A stretch of DNA of 64,000 nt from Echria macrotheca (taxonomy: Eukaryota; Ascomycota; Sordariomycetes; Sordariales; Schizotheciaceae), in NCBI GenBank assembly GCA_030411725.1, contig MU839846.1, positions 1 to 64,000 of the forward strand, in the 5' to 3' direction. Shown here one piece after another: positions 1 to 11,039 of this stretch. Position numbers and translations under genes: made by a program. The notes under the pieces were generated by a model. It saw only the letters and a list, made by a program, of their open reading frames with translations. It did not search any database and had not been told where the DNA came from. Numbering within the stretch: position 1 is the stretch's first letter; each line of letters begins with the position of its first letter.

Positions 1-34
1 CTGTAGTCAGTAGTCTGACTACAGTAGTCAGTAG
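1..34. repeat. GTAGTC-type subterminal repeat, inner part of a transposon end
   Basis: The window opens inside a run of GTAGTCAGTAGTC-like words, followed by TAGGTAAAAAT and AT-rich sequence. The first ~80 bases resemble the reverse complement of 8975-9060, including the TAGGTAAAAAT junction. This is therefore one end of an element of the same family as the terminus at 9104, or the opposite end of the same nested element. The outer tip lies off the window. Confidence 0.6.
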
Positions 35-1445
35 GTAAAAATGATAAAAATAATAATTATTTTAAATAATTATTAGTAATCGCTTTATAATTAAAGTATA
101 GTAGTAATATATTAGTAATAATTATTATAATTTAATTTAAAGGGTTAATTATTTAATTAACCCTCTTTAACCAAATAATTACTAAATTATATAATTAATT
201 TGTAGAGTAACTCTTTTTCACTTCCTGTGTTAAATTAAAATATATTTGCAAATAAGTAAAAAGTAGAAAGATAATGCTTAAAAATCCAAATACTACCTAA
301 TGAGGTAATAATTCCATGAACAATATTGGGCAATTAGTATATTTATTTTGCCTTATATTAAGCTATATTTTTACTTATCGGTAATTAAACTGCTAGAAAA
401 TTCTAGAAGCTTCCGGAAATCCGAAGTAGCAAATTGACCCAAATCGACTATTTGGAATTTTAAGATTTCAAATCGAGTATTAAATATCCAATATAACCCA
501 CAATTTCAAAATGAGTTATAGCCTGGAAATACTTGGCTTTTAAAGCTTACTATTAGTAAAAAGTATTAAATAGCTAAATAATAATTCTAATTACAGACAA
601 ACGTAAAGTATTTTAGTACTAGCTAATAGTATTATTTGTAACTTACCCATAACTATTTTTAGTTATAAGTTACTACGCTGAGTAATGTTTTAAAAGGGTA
701 TTTGAAATCAGTATTTCCACTTGGACCTAATTGCAACTTTTTATACACTTCGATTTCCAATCGTTTCTTAAAATTCCAGATTTGCGTAAAAGTTTAAATC
801 AAGATGTATATATATTATATAGCATAGATTTCTACTATAAGGCCGAAGGGTATTTAGTAATTACTATGTTAACGGGTATTAAGAGTAGAAAATAGTAAAA
901 ACCGAAATTTTTATCAGCAAAGACCCTAAAAGTAAAAAGAATTTTTAAGTAAGTAAAATATAATACTATTACTTATCTATAACTTCTTTTTATCTAAGGT
1001 AAATGCATTTATTGGCTTTTTAAAAACTTATTGGAAATCGACATCGCTATTTGACTCTAATTGCGACTTTTCGCAATTATGAATTTTAAACTTATTTTAA
1101 AAAATCAGCTTATATAATAATATATAACTAGCCTATAGGTAAGGTATATAGTATTATAAGCATGCGGTATATACTTTTAGAATTAATTAAATATTACGAA
1201 TGGGCTCATAAAGTTCAAATATACGTTAAAATATGTATAAATTACGATTACTCTTATAAGAAGCCGATAATTTCGATAATTACTTATGCTGTTATTATTA
1301 ATGAATAACAATATAGTGCTACACTGCTACCCTTTATATAGTATATTAAATTAGTATATTTTATATCATTATTACTATAAATAAGGATTTAAATGTGTAG
1401 TATTAATGGGCTTTTAATTATTTTGCAAATAAAAATAATATATTA

Positions 1446-1582
1446 TATTTGACTACTAGTCAAACTACAGTAGTCAGTAGTCAGACTACTGACTACTGTA
1501 GTCTAGTCACAGGCCTGACTACTGACTACTGTAGTCTAGTCAGTGCCTTGACTAATGACTACTGACTACTTTAACAACCCTG
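1446..1582. repeat. Transposon right terminus with GTAGTC sub-repeats, ends CAACCCTG
   Basis: Imperfect tandem and inverted copies of GACTACTGACTACTGTAGTC run from about 1446 and stop abruptly after CAACCCTG at 1582. Read on the minus strand the terminus starts CAGGGTTG, as do the ends at 9104, 8365 and 3914. The sequence inside the sub-repeats differs from that at 9104, so this looks like a different family sharing the same terminal design. No coding relic was recognised in it. Confidence 0.6.
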
Positions 1583-4379
1583 CGCTAAGGGTTTTACCTT
1601 AATTCGTAATTGTTACGCCTTTATATTAATTAAGTTATTAATTTATTATTTATTATTTTTAACGGTTTTTTTATATACTTTTGTAATTCCCCGTAATTCC
1701 TTTTAAAACCTTAGTGTTTTTCTTTTTTTACGTCGTTTTACCCTGGCTTTTTTGTTGTCAGACTTCTTATTATTCCCTTCCGAGCCTATATTGGGCCTGG
1801 TATATTATTACTTTGTAATTTACGCTCTTTTTACTTACTTTTTCTATTTATTTTTCCTTTTTATCTTTTACGCTAATTTGTATATTTTTATTTTTTTACT
1901 ATTAAAAAACTAGGTGGCAATTTTTAATATAAGTTTACTTTAAGTTAAGGCCTTCTTAAAGGTATATTTATCCCGTACCCTTAAAAGGTTTAGTAGTAGT
2001 TGTTAGTTATTGTAGCCTTAACATCTTAAGATTATATATATAGTAGTCTTCTGTTTGTATCCATAGCGGTATAGGGGTAAGGTTTTATCGGGGGTCCGCC
2101 GTTTATAGAGGAAGGCAGGCTTTTACCTTATATTACTACTGTTATAGTTATTATCCCCGATTTAATGCTTTTTTAGCGTAATCGCTAGATTATTGTGGAA
2201 GTACTAACCCCGGTATATAAGTGCGCTGTTAACCCTTTAGTTCGGATAACCTTTTCGTCGCTGGTCCGTGCCTGCGTTGCGTTAACTGGCTGCAGCCGGG
2301 TAAATTAGGGGTTGATACCTATTGCGAGTGTATACGGAGGAGGACGTATATATTAAAATTATATAAATAGTTTAATACGTAAGGGAATTTAGTTAAATAA
2401 AGATTAATATTTTAATATTGAAAGTAAGATTTATATTGTTTTTTGTTTTTTACTTTAAAATTAATTCTTCCGTATTAACCCTTAGTCTAAAAAAACATAT
2501 TACTTAAATATATTAAATTGTTAAGAACATTTAAATTAAGCTTTTTAATAAATTAGTTAACTATAAATCCAACCGCTTAGTAATCCTTTTATAAAAGTAA
2601 ATGCAATCTGCTTATATTATACTTATTTAAATAGTTAAAGCTTATTATATATCTAATAAAACCAATACCTTTTAGGTAAAATATTACAATTTTAATTAGA
2701 ATTATCCTAATTATTATAAAAATAGGTTTCAATAGCTTTTTCCTAATAATAGTTTTATTAATACCAATTTTTCTAAAAATATAAGGTTTAATAACGCTTA
2801 TTTATTTAAAAATAACAGCTTTTTAAACTTTTATTAATTTTAAAATCCTACCTTTAAATAGTAATAAAGATAATTATTCTTATAAACCCGTTTTTGTAAA
2901 TAGCCGTTTACCCAAAACAGATTTTTTTTGGATAATAATAGTTACCTTAATTCAAGTAGAAATTTAGAGATTAACTTATACTAAATTAAACCCTTTTTTA
3001 TAAATTTAGTAAATAGTGAGTCCGCTTAATAGAAACTTATGGGTATCAGTGTAAAAATTATTACTAGGTTTATTTTTAAAAGGCTAAATAGGTTTATATT
3101 ATTAACGATAAATACATAATTAAGATAAATAATAATAACCTAAAGTATATTAAAGCGGAGCTTTAAAATAATAGTTACTTTTTTTTAAAAAAAAAAAAGT
3201 TTAATAGCGGAGAAAAGAAGGTATATAACCTTAAATTAAATAAAGAAACCGTAAATATTATTATTATAATTAATATTACTTATTTTACCGAGATCTGTAA
3301 TATTTAAATTGTTATATATAATTTATATTAAATTATCTTCCCAAATAAACCGTATATACTCTATTTAATATATAATATTTAATAATTATCTAATTATTAT
3401 ATATAAACCTACTTTAGTAACGTTTAACAAAATAAAATATATATACTTGATTTTATTAAATAAACTTAAATTAATTACCGAAAATATAATTATTATACTG
3501 GATTAAGAGGTAAATAATATATTATTAATTGATATTAGATTTATTTATATATGAAACATAATTAAATTATGTAAAGCCAAATTTGATTTATTTACTTATT
3601 AAAATACTAGTTATTTTTAAATTATAGTAAATCGGGAATTCTTTAGGGAATATAGCGAAAACGTTATATATATTAGATATTATTCCGTTTATAACGTTAT
3701 CAAAGGTAATAAATTAAAGTTTAACGGTATAATTTATTTTTACCTACAAATACCAAATATAGTTAATGAAAACTCTGTTAAAATATAAATCCCTATAAAA
3801 GCTAAAGTTATGAAAATATTAGGCCTAAATATATTTATTAAATTTAAATTCCTTATAAGTATAAAAACTATTATTAACTATAAGTCTATATTAATATAAT
3901 TACGTTTTATAACCAGGGTTGGGACATTAGTCCTTAGTCATTAACGTATAGGACCGTTTTCTTAACCGAACCGTCTTCTTGACCTATTCGGGAATAGCTT
4001 CCCCCGCAACAAAAAAAAAGTTCAACCCAGGCAACAAACCACAACAACAACAACACTAGGAATCTTCTTCCTTCCTTCTTTTCTTACAATTAAAATTAGT
4101 AGCTTCCAAACAATTAATTAATACCACTTTTGCCTCGTTTAAGCCGTTTAATTTCGTTAAAAAACTTATTTTCTCGCTAAATTCCAAAAAATCTCCAACC
4201 GTTTCCACTATACAACTTCCCCTACCCACAACAACCTAGTCCACCCAAAATACGGCTTACACAATAACTAACCGTTTTAAAAAAATTCTAATTAGTTAAA
4301 AGGTTACAGCTAAACGCTAGCCAACCCGTCGGCTCGACTATATTTATAAGAAAAGGATTTAATTAACTAAAAAGGCTAT

Positions 4380-5800
4380 TAAGGATAAGAATATTACTAT
4401 CTGGATAGCCGCCCGTCTATATAATATTAACAAAAATACTTTTTAAGTTTAAATTGATAATAAACCCCCCTTTCGCAAATTAAAAAAGCTTTTATAACGA
4501 TTAACCTTAACCGAAAAAGATTTTATTATTTAAACTATTTACTAACTTAATATTTAGGGATAGCTCTTTTTAATGAAATTAATTAATTAGTTTACAATTA
4601 TAATCCTCGCGTTAAAGGGCGATTAAAAGCCTATAGATGTTAATTAGTATAAAAGATTCCTCCAGCGGTATTTTAAGCTGCGGACCCGCTACTTTTACGC
4701 AATAAATTAAAATTGCTATAATACTTTTAATTAAAAGACTATAAAGTACTAGTACAATTTCTTTAATACTATAAAGCTTACTTATTTTATCTATAACGAT
4801 AATATCTATAATATAGATAAAAAGGGTTATATAAAGGGTATTAGTAATCGTACGGTTATAATTATTCTTTAAGCCGAAATTAAAACATTTAGTATATCAT
4901 TTAGAAACCGGAAATAGGTTTCTATTATCAAATATATTTTAGTTAATAACTTCCTTTTACCTCCCTTTGTAATCTTCCAAAAAGCTATTTTATAAGAATT
5001 ATAAGTTAATAATATTATTAACAAAACAATTACTATTAAAATATTACCAAATAGTTAAACTAACCGTAAGATAACTTTTAAATAACTAAAGTACTTTAAT
5101 CGCTATACGCGCTACTAAACCTAAGGTAATTATAAAATAATAATTTTAAATAGCTATGATAGTTACGTATTTCTCGAATTTATTTCTTTTTATAGGGAAA
5201 AAAAGATAATTATTTTGTATTTATTACTACACGTAACTTATTACTTATAACCCCTTAACGTAAGGGTTTTTGGTCCTTTTATAAAGAGATATAAAACTTT
5301 AGTTAGCGAGAAAACTCTTTTTAAAGCTTAACGGATTAATAATCTTTAGTTTCTTTATATTTATTAAAACGTTAGATCCTATATTAAAAATAATATTACT
5401 AGCGCCTAACGTAGTACGGGTTTTATTCCTTTAAACTTATATAAAGTTTTAAACCGGCTTGAAAAAACTTAGTAAAAGCGTATAAACCGGCCCTTTACCT
5501 TAACCCTTTAGGATTCTATCAACCGAGCTGCTTTTTAGCTAAATTTAGTATACGCGACCCCTTACAAGCTAGTCGTTAGCTTTCTACATTAAATATACCT
5601 GCGGGCTATCTTGGAATAAGTAGTAGTTTAAACCCTAAACGATTAATTTATAATTAAAGCTAAAAACATTTAGAGGAAGTAAAAGCGTAAGTAACTAAGC
5701 CAGGTACGTATTCTTACTATTAAGCAAGCGATAAAACTTAAAAAGGAGCGGACCTAGCAGGAATAGGTTAAGATAAAGGCAAAGGCTTTATATTACGCGT
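4380..5800 (+). pseudogene. RIP-degraded pogo/Fot1-type DDE_1 transposase
   Basis: Conceptual reading with many stops and frame changes shows family landmarks in order. Near 4,410 there is a psq-type helix-turn-helix relic (AARLYNINKNT). At about 4,640-4,700 a CENP-B-type segment (KRFLQRYFKLRTRYF) follows. Near 4,800 comes IYNIDKKGYIKGIS, matching the YNMDETGF-like catalytic Asp block. Further on are YDSYVFLEF, like the LDGH/S block, and YNPLTGFLVL, like the LQPLDVG-FGPLK block. Stops fall at positions expected to be Gln or Trp, as RIP predicts. There is no intact frame, so it cannot encode active transposase. The family call is firm; exact ends are not. Confidence 0.75.
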
Positions 5801-6020
5801 TACGGGGTAAAATTGGCTTTGCACGATTGGTTTGGAAGGAAATGCCTATATTTATGGATTATTTTAAGTAGTAATTATAAGTTTTGTGGTGGTTTGGGAC
5901 AAAGAAAAGCATCTTCCAGTCATGATCGTGGTGGTGGTGTGGAAGGTGGTGTGGTGGAGCATAATCTCGCTTACCCCGGTCAAGAAGACGGTCCGGTCAA
6001 GAAAACGGTCTCATACGTTA

Positions 6021-8129
6021 GTCATGTAGTCCGGACTACTATAGTCCAGTAGTCAGAATCACAACCGTAACTAGACTACCCGGACTACTAGTTTGGGTAG
6101 TGACTAGTACTGGACTAGTAGTCCGGGGGGTAATTAGACTACCTGGATCAATAGTCCGGACTACCGGACTACTAATCTAAACTACTAAACTACCTCAAAA
6201 AAATATTATTTTAAATTAAAAATTATTAATTTATTAATTTATTTAATATACTTTTTTTTCTAACTTTACTTCCTATTAAAATAGGCTTTTTAGGCACCTT
6301 TTGTATAAAACCGAGGATTTTACTATAATACAGTTAGTTTTCCCAAGCGGGTTTAAGGCCTATAATAGGGCTTATAACTATATACCTGGTTTGGAACTTA
6401 CTACAATATAATTACGTAAATTACAGCTTTAATTAATAATTTAAAATCAACTTACACACAAAGTTACAATTAAGTTAAAATAACATCTTTAATTTTTAAC
6501 TACTTTTATTGAGTCAAGGGTTAGTAATATTAAAAAATAAAAGTTACTACTTAATAAGTAATAGTATAATATAATAATAGCCAATTTTGTATTAATATTT
6601 TTATTCCCCAATCTTATAATAATAACCATTTTAGTACTTTTTTGAATAAAAAATATTTTTCACCCTATTTCCATACAACTTTTAAGGGGATTTTAAGGTA
6701 AAGTAGTAAGATATACTACTATATACAGGGTTGGGATTTAGTCTAAACTAGTAGTCAGTAATCCGGACTACTAGTCACAGTAGTCTAGTTACCCTTTAAA
6801 CTACTAGTCCGGGTAGTTTAGTTACCAGCCGGACTACTAATCCAAATAATCTAATTATTACCCAAACTATTAGTCCAGTAATCCAATCACCCCCCAGACT
6901 AATAATCCAACTACTTAACTACTAATAATTACTAGTCCAAACTAAGAATCTACCCCCTAATATAATATTTTTAATTTTTAATTACTATATTAAGCTTATT
7001 AATTAATTATTATTACCAATATAAACTATATATTATATAAATATTAGCTAATAAAATCAGTAATCTATTTATTAGGTATAATATGTTTTCTAGCTGGTAA
7101 GCTTCATAATTATTTTTAGCCTTTTTAAGTACAAAACGCCTTAAAATAAAAATATTACGAAATTAGCTTAATAAAAAAAATATTTAACGTACCTTATTAA
7201 TTTAGTATAAAATTATTTACTAAGTAGTATTTTTTTCTTTTAATTATTATAATTATTGGACTTAGTAAAATTGATTAAAATATAAAGTTCTTATTTCAAG
7301 CTAATTACAAGTTTTTATATAACTAAATTTAAAATAGATTATTAAAAATTAAGTTTATATAATTAACTTAAAGTACCTTTTAGATACTAAATATAGCAAC
7401 ATACTTTATCTCTTAACTTTAAAGTCTACTTAAAAGTAATATAGAAATAGGGTAAAAAATATTTTTTATCAAAAAAAACTCTAAAATATTTATTATTATA
7501 AGATTAAGCTATTAAAATATCAATATAAAAGTAGGTATTATTATATTATATTATTACTTACTAAATAGTAACTTTTATTTTTTAATATTATTAACCCTTA
7601 ATTTAATAAAAGTAATTAAAAATCAAAGTCGTTATTTTAGCCTAATTGTAACTTTTTGTATAAGTTAGTTTCTAATTACTAATTAAAGTTGCAATTTATG
7701 TAATTATAATATAATAAGCTATTAGCTATATATATAATTATAAGCTTTATTATAGGCTTTAAACTTATTTTGGAAAATTAATTATATTAGAGTAAAAGCT
7801 TTGGTTTTATATAAAAAGTGCCTAAAAAGTTTATTTTAGTAGAAGGTAAAGTTAGAAAAAAAGTATATTAAATAAATTAATAAATTAATAATTTAAAATT
7901 TAAAATAATATATTTTTTAAAGTAGTTTATTAGTCCGGACTAGTAGTCTGGTAATCCGGATTATTAGTCTAAGTAGTCTAGTTACTATCCGGACTACTAG
8001 TCCAGGTAGTCTAATTACCCCTTGGACTATTAATCTAGTAGTCTAATTACTATCCGGATTAATAGTCCGGGTAGTTTAATTACGGCCGTGATTCTAACTA
8101 CTAGACTATAGTAGTCCGGACTACGTGAC
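6021..8129. mobile_element. Foldback-type element with ~700-bp inverted arms, inserted in the Fot1-like terminal repeat
   Basis: Left arm 6021-6725 and right arm about 7405-8129 are inverted copies of each other, diverged by RIP but collinear throughout: GTCA(C/T)GTAGTCCGGACTAC tips, then repeated CCGGACTACTAGT units, then matching AT-rich blocks. The insertion duplicated TA (6019-6020 and 8130-8131). The loop (about 6726-7404) contains a fragment of yet another element. No transposase reading was found inside, so it is non-autonomous. It could be a large MITE or a foldback element mobilised by a mariner-type enzyme. Confidence 0.75.
6726..7090 (+). repeat. End fragment of a CAGGGTTGGGATTTAGTC element
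   Basis: Begins CAGGGTTGGGATTTAGTC, continues with ACTACTAGTCCGG sub-repeats to about 6960 and then an AT-rich inner part. The inner part matches the reverse complement of about 8165-8330. It sits in the loop of the foldback element. No opposite terminus was found before the right arm resumes near 7400, so the copy looks truncated. Confidence 0.6.
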
Positions 8130-8161
8130 TAATGACTAAGGAGTAATGTCCCAACCCTGCT

Positions 8162-8365
8162 TATAAATATAGTAAAACTGGTAAACGTAGCAATAATACG
8201 CTTAATAAGTATATTATTAATTTTATTAGCTAATAGTAATATAATATATAGCCTATATGACTAATAATATTTAAAATAATTAATTAATCAGCTTAATTTA
8301 GTAATTAAAAATTAAAAATACCCTCTTATGGGGTGGACTACTTGTCCGGACTAAATCCCAACCCT
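8162..8365 (-). repeat. Second end fragment of the CAGGGTTGGGATTTAGTC element
   Basis: Read on the minus strand from 8365 it starts AGGGTTGGGATTTAGTCCGGAC and then matches the inner part of the copy at 6726-7090. The Fot1-like transposon is inserted immediately to its left, so this family was already present when Fot1 arrived. Confidence 0.6.
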
Positions 8366-9029
8366 AAATATATCCATAAGCCTTTACTTTACGATACTTT
8401 AATCTAATACCATATATAGTATGTTTAATGTGCTATTTATCCTACCCAAAAGGTTTATCTATATTATTGAGGAAATTGAATGTTTAAAATACAATTTAAA
8501 ATCCGCAGGTGTGAATTGCTGTAATTGGCTCGAAATGGCACCTACAATTTTCAACAACCTTTAACAAATCCAATAAGAGCACGAAGTGAAAGGTAAAACA
8601 ACTATTGCATGTTTAGTAATATGCTTAATTAGTATACACAAAAATATTCTTATACTTAATACGTCTACTAGTTAAAAATTAGCCTTTTTATAACCGCTTC
8701 TAATAAGCCCAGTACGTACACCAACAAAAAAGTAAAAATACACATGTCTACGTGATAATATAATGGATTAGATAAACATATTGTCTTTTTTGTTTACTAA
8801 ATAAAACGAGTAATATATTTATAAACTCTAATTTTTTTACAGGTATATATATGAGCTAAAATAACTTCAAGTAATTATAATTCATTTTCCTTTTCTATAT
8901 TTTACTACCTCCTAATCTCTACGGCTTACTACTATTATTAACAATAATATACTACTACTAACTATTAAGTAAAAAACGATTAATAATTAATAATAATTAT
9001 TTAAAATAATAGGTATTTTTTATATTTTT

Positions 9030-9104
9030 ACCTACCGACTACAGTACTACTGACCAGACTACACTGACTACTGAATACAGTAGTCTGACTAATTATCAAC
9101 CCTG
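9030..9104. repeat. Transposon terminus with GTAGTC sub-repeats, ends CAACCCTG
   Basis: GACTACAGTAGTC-like units end at CAACCCTG (9097-9104). The inner flank, TTTTTACCTACC and AT-rich sequence, matches the reverse complement of the first ~80 bases of the window. The pair could be the two ends of one element of at least 9.1 kb swollen by nested insertions, or ends of two separate copies. Confidence 0.55.
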
Positions 9105-9296
9105 AATTAATACGTATAACAGAAATAATAAAAAAACTAGTTTTATTTTAAATCGTTAAAATTAACTATTTACGTATAACTTTTAGCTATACTTTTAACT
9201 TTATTAATAACGAAAAGTAGGAAAGTTTTAACTAATTCATAAAGTAAGTTGACACCCATTATATTGAGATTAAAATTATACTTTCAAAAGTAGTCA

Positions 9297-9393
9297 TTAA
9301 AATTCGCTGGCGTCGCTTTGTTCGGCTACAGCGACGGCCCTCCGCAAGCTCCGGGGCACTTCCACCTCTCTCCCGCTCCTGGCAAATTTTAAT
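9297..9393 (+). repeat. ~95-bp GC-rich mini-MITE, copy 1
   Basis: A GC-rich block in AT-rich DNA, bounded by TTAAAATTCGC and GGCAAATTTTAA, which are short inverted ends. The core CCCTCCGCAAGCTCCGGGG also occurs, inverted, in the copy at 18,319-18,413. Its length is well below what RIP usually recognises, which may explain its preserved GC content. Confidence 0.6.
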
Positions 9394-9395
9394 AT

Positions 9396-9441
9396 AAAGC
9401 CCGCCTATCTGCTACCGTAAAGCCCGCCTATCTGCTACCGT
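9396..9441. repeat. Exact tandem duplication of 23 bp
   Basis: The unit AAAGCCCGCCTATCTGCTACC plus GT occurs twice back to back (9396-9418 and 9419-9441) right after the mini-MITE. The copies are identical despite the degraded surroundings, so the duplication is recent. Confidence 0.8.
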
Positions 9442-10385
9442 ATCTAAAGAGGCTATAGCGGATTCCGTAGATTTAATAGATTTGCGTAGTTTAAAGGGAG
9501 AAAAGTTAAACAAAGCGAGAAGTTTCTATTATTAGATAGCCTAATCTACTTACGCGCTAGCTAATTCAGTCGGAAAGTGGCTCTTGCAGCTATAACGCGC
9601 CATTCAAATTAGGTAAATAACTTTCAATTTATTTTCCTTCCTTTAACCCTACAACTACTATTGCAATTATAAGTAACTACTATTACGTTTATAATTAATT
9701 ACTAACGTAATGCGCATATTTTTATTACTTTGTAATTATTTTTTTACTAATACGATATTAGATTTGAAAAAGTTGTGATAATGCCGCTTACGCTACTTAT
9801 TGCTAAGGATACGGGGACTACTCCTACCGCGGAGGAGGTGGTTCTACCTACCTAAGTATTAGCCGCGCCTTTACCTATTCCCTTTCTGCTTCTATTTACG
9901 CCTATACCTACGTTTACGCTTACGACGCTTCCTACTAAAGCCAAGGAATCGGTAAGTTTAGCGTAGTTATTTAAGTAAATTCAGCCTATTTAGTTACTAA
10001 TTTTAGTTACTAATAGCTACTTTTACTTTTAAATTACTTTTAAAAGCTATAATTTACGTAAGCGTAAGGTTATATTCTTTTCTTCCTTCTCTTCCTTCTT
10101 GTTTTTACCTTTACCGTTGCGCTCGCCCTCACCTATACCTACGCGTACGCGTACGCGTACTAAAAAGCATATACACCATATTACAGTTATAAGTGATTTT
10201 AATTAATAGTATTACTACCTATTTACTAATTATATACCTAATAAAAAAAAACCCCTTTTACTATTATATCGCCACCGCCGTAATACCCAACATAAGTAAC
10301 GTAAATTACCCCTTAACTATATAACCCCGTTAATAAATTTTATAGTACTTTAAAAATAAGCTATATATTTAATACCTAGTAAAGG

Positions 10386-10618
10386 ATAAGCCCTACGTAC
10401 CGTATAAGGGTAAGTAAAATACAGCTTACACTAATTACTTCACAAACCGCCGCAAGTATAAGCCAAGCCCTTTAGTACTGTTAGCGGCTTAAGCCGCTTA
10501 AAAGGTAGCTAAGTCCACTAGCGCTAAAAATATAGCCAAATATTATAAAACTAACGCGGTATTAGTAATATAACTACTTTCTAGTCTCCTCGAAGCCGGA
10601 CTAATCAAAAAGTAAGTT
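10386..10618 (+). pseudogene. Relic of a Cys-cluster (gag/zinc-knuckle-like) coding segment
   Basis: One plus-strand frame reads KPYVPYKGK, stop, NTAYTNYFTNRRKYKPSP and ends LLEAGLIKK-stop near 10,618. Restoring RIP changes only in thought, the Tyr residues fall where a C-x2-C...C-x2-C-x5-C cluster would be, with Arg/Lys-rich spacing as in fungal gag-like or Zn-cluster proteins. The owner element is not identified. The adjacent 88-codon ORF at 10,657 is probably part of the same degraded unit or chance. Confidence 0.4.
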
Positions 10619-11039
10619 AATATTAATTATTTTTTACTGGATTTTATATTAATATATTGGATTATAAAAAGGTATATAATTTGGTTCTTACTAGATTTAA
10701 TACCGTATTATCTACTCTTTTAATTATAGCTGTACCGTTTACTCCTACGCCGCCTATTTCCATACCGTTTGCTCTGGCCCCTGCCTTTATAAATAGGGAA
10801 AAGCTTAAGGCGCTACGTAAAAAGCTCGCCTTACTATACAAAAAATCACGTAAGAAAATTGCTTTAGTACACGAGAAATCGCGTATAAAGGCTAATTCCT
10901 TACGTAAAAATACGCGTAAGTAAGTTACCTTTATACGTAAAAATATATATATTCTTTAAACATATATATACTATTATAAAATACGTAATTAGTTTTTTTT
11001 AGTGTTTTTTTTTTCCTATATATTAAAGTAATCGTACTT

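Larger units (their letters stand above)
3912..8161 (+). mobile_element. Fot1/pogo-like DNA transposon, RIP-dead, split by a nested insertion
   Basis: The left terminal repeat starts at 3912 (A-C-CAGGGTTGGGAC...) and runs through GTCATTAACGTATAGGACCG. Its inverted partner is split: the inner part is at about 5975-6020 and the outer part at 8132-8161, because a second element (6021-8129) inserted at a TA in it. Removing the insertion gives an element of about 2.14 kb, the usual Fot1 size. Flanking TA dinucleotides at 3910-3911 and 8162-8163 fit the Tc1/mariner/pogo duplication. Relics of a plus-strand DDE_1 transposase lie between the terminal repeats. Confidence 0.8.

Noticed and set aside
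3470..3900. Possible retroviral-type aspartic protease relic (ILD-x-EVN-like reading)
   Set aside because: Only one weak motif in one frame, no neighbouring RT or integrase blocks recognised.
5813..6052. 79-codon plus-strand ORF
   Set aside because: It runs across the inner end and right terminal repeat of the Fot1-like transposon and into the foldback tip; no protein features.
1..9110. CRISPR-like array in the GTAGTC repeats
   Set aside because: Units are near-palindromic, irregularly spaced and lack unique spacers; they are transposon subterminal repeats in a eukaryotic genome.
10657..10923. 88-codon plus-strand ORF in the AT-rich island
   Set aside because: Lys/Arg-rich C-terminus and codon use fit a short escape from RIP; no family features, so not called a gene. 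It may belong to the adjacent Cys-cluster relic.
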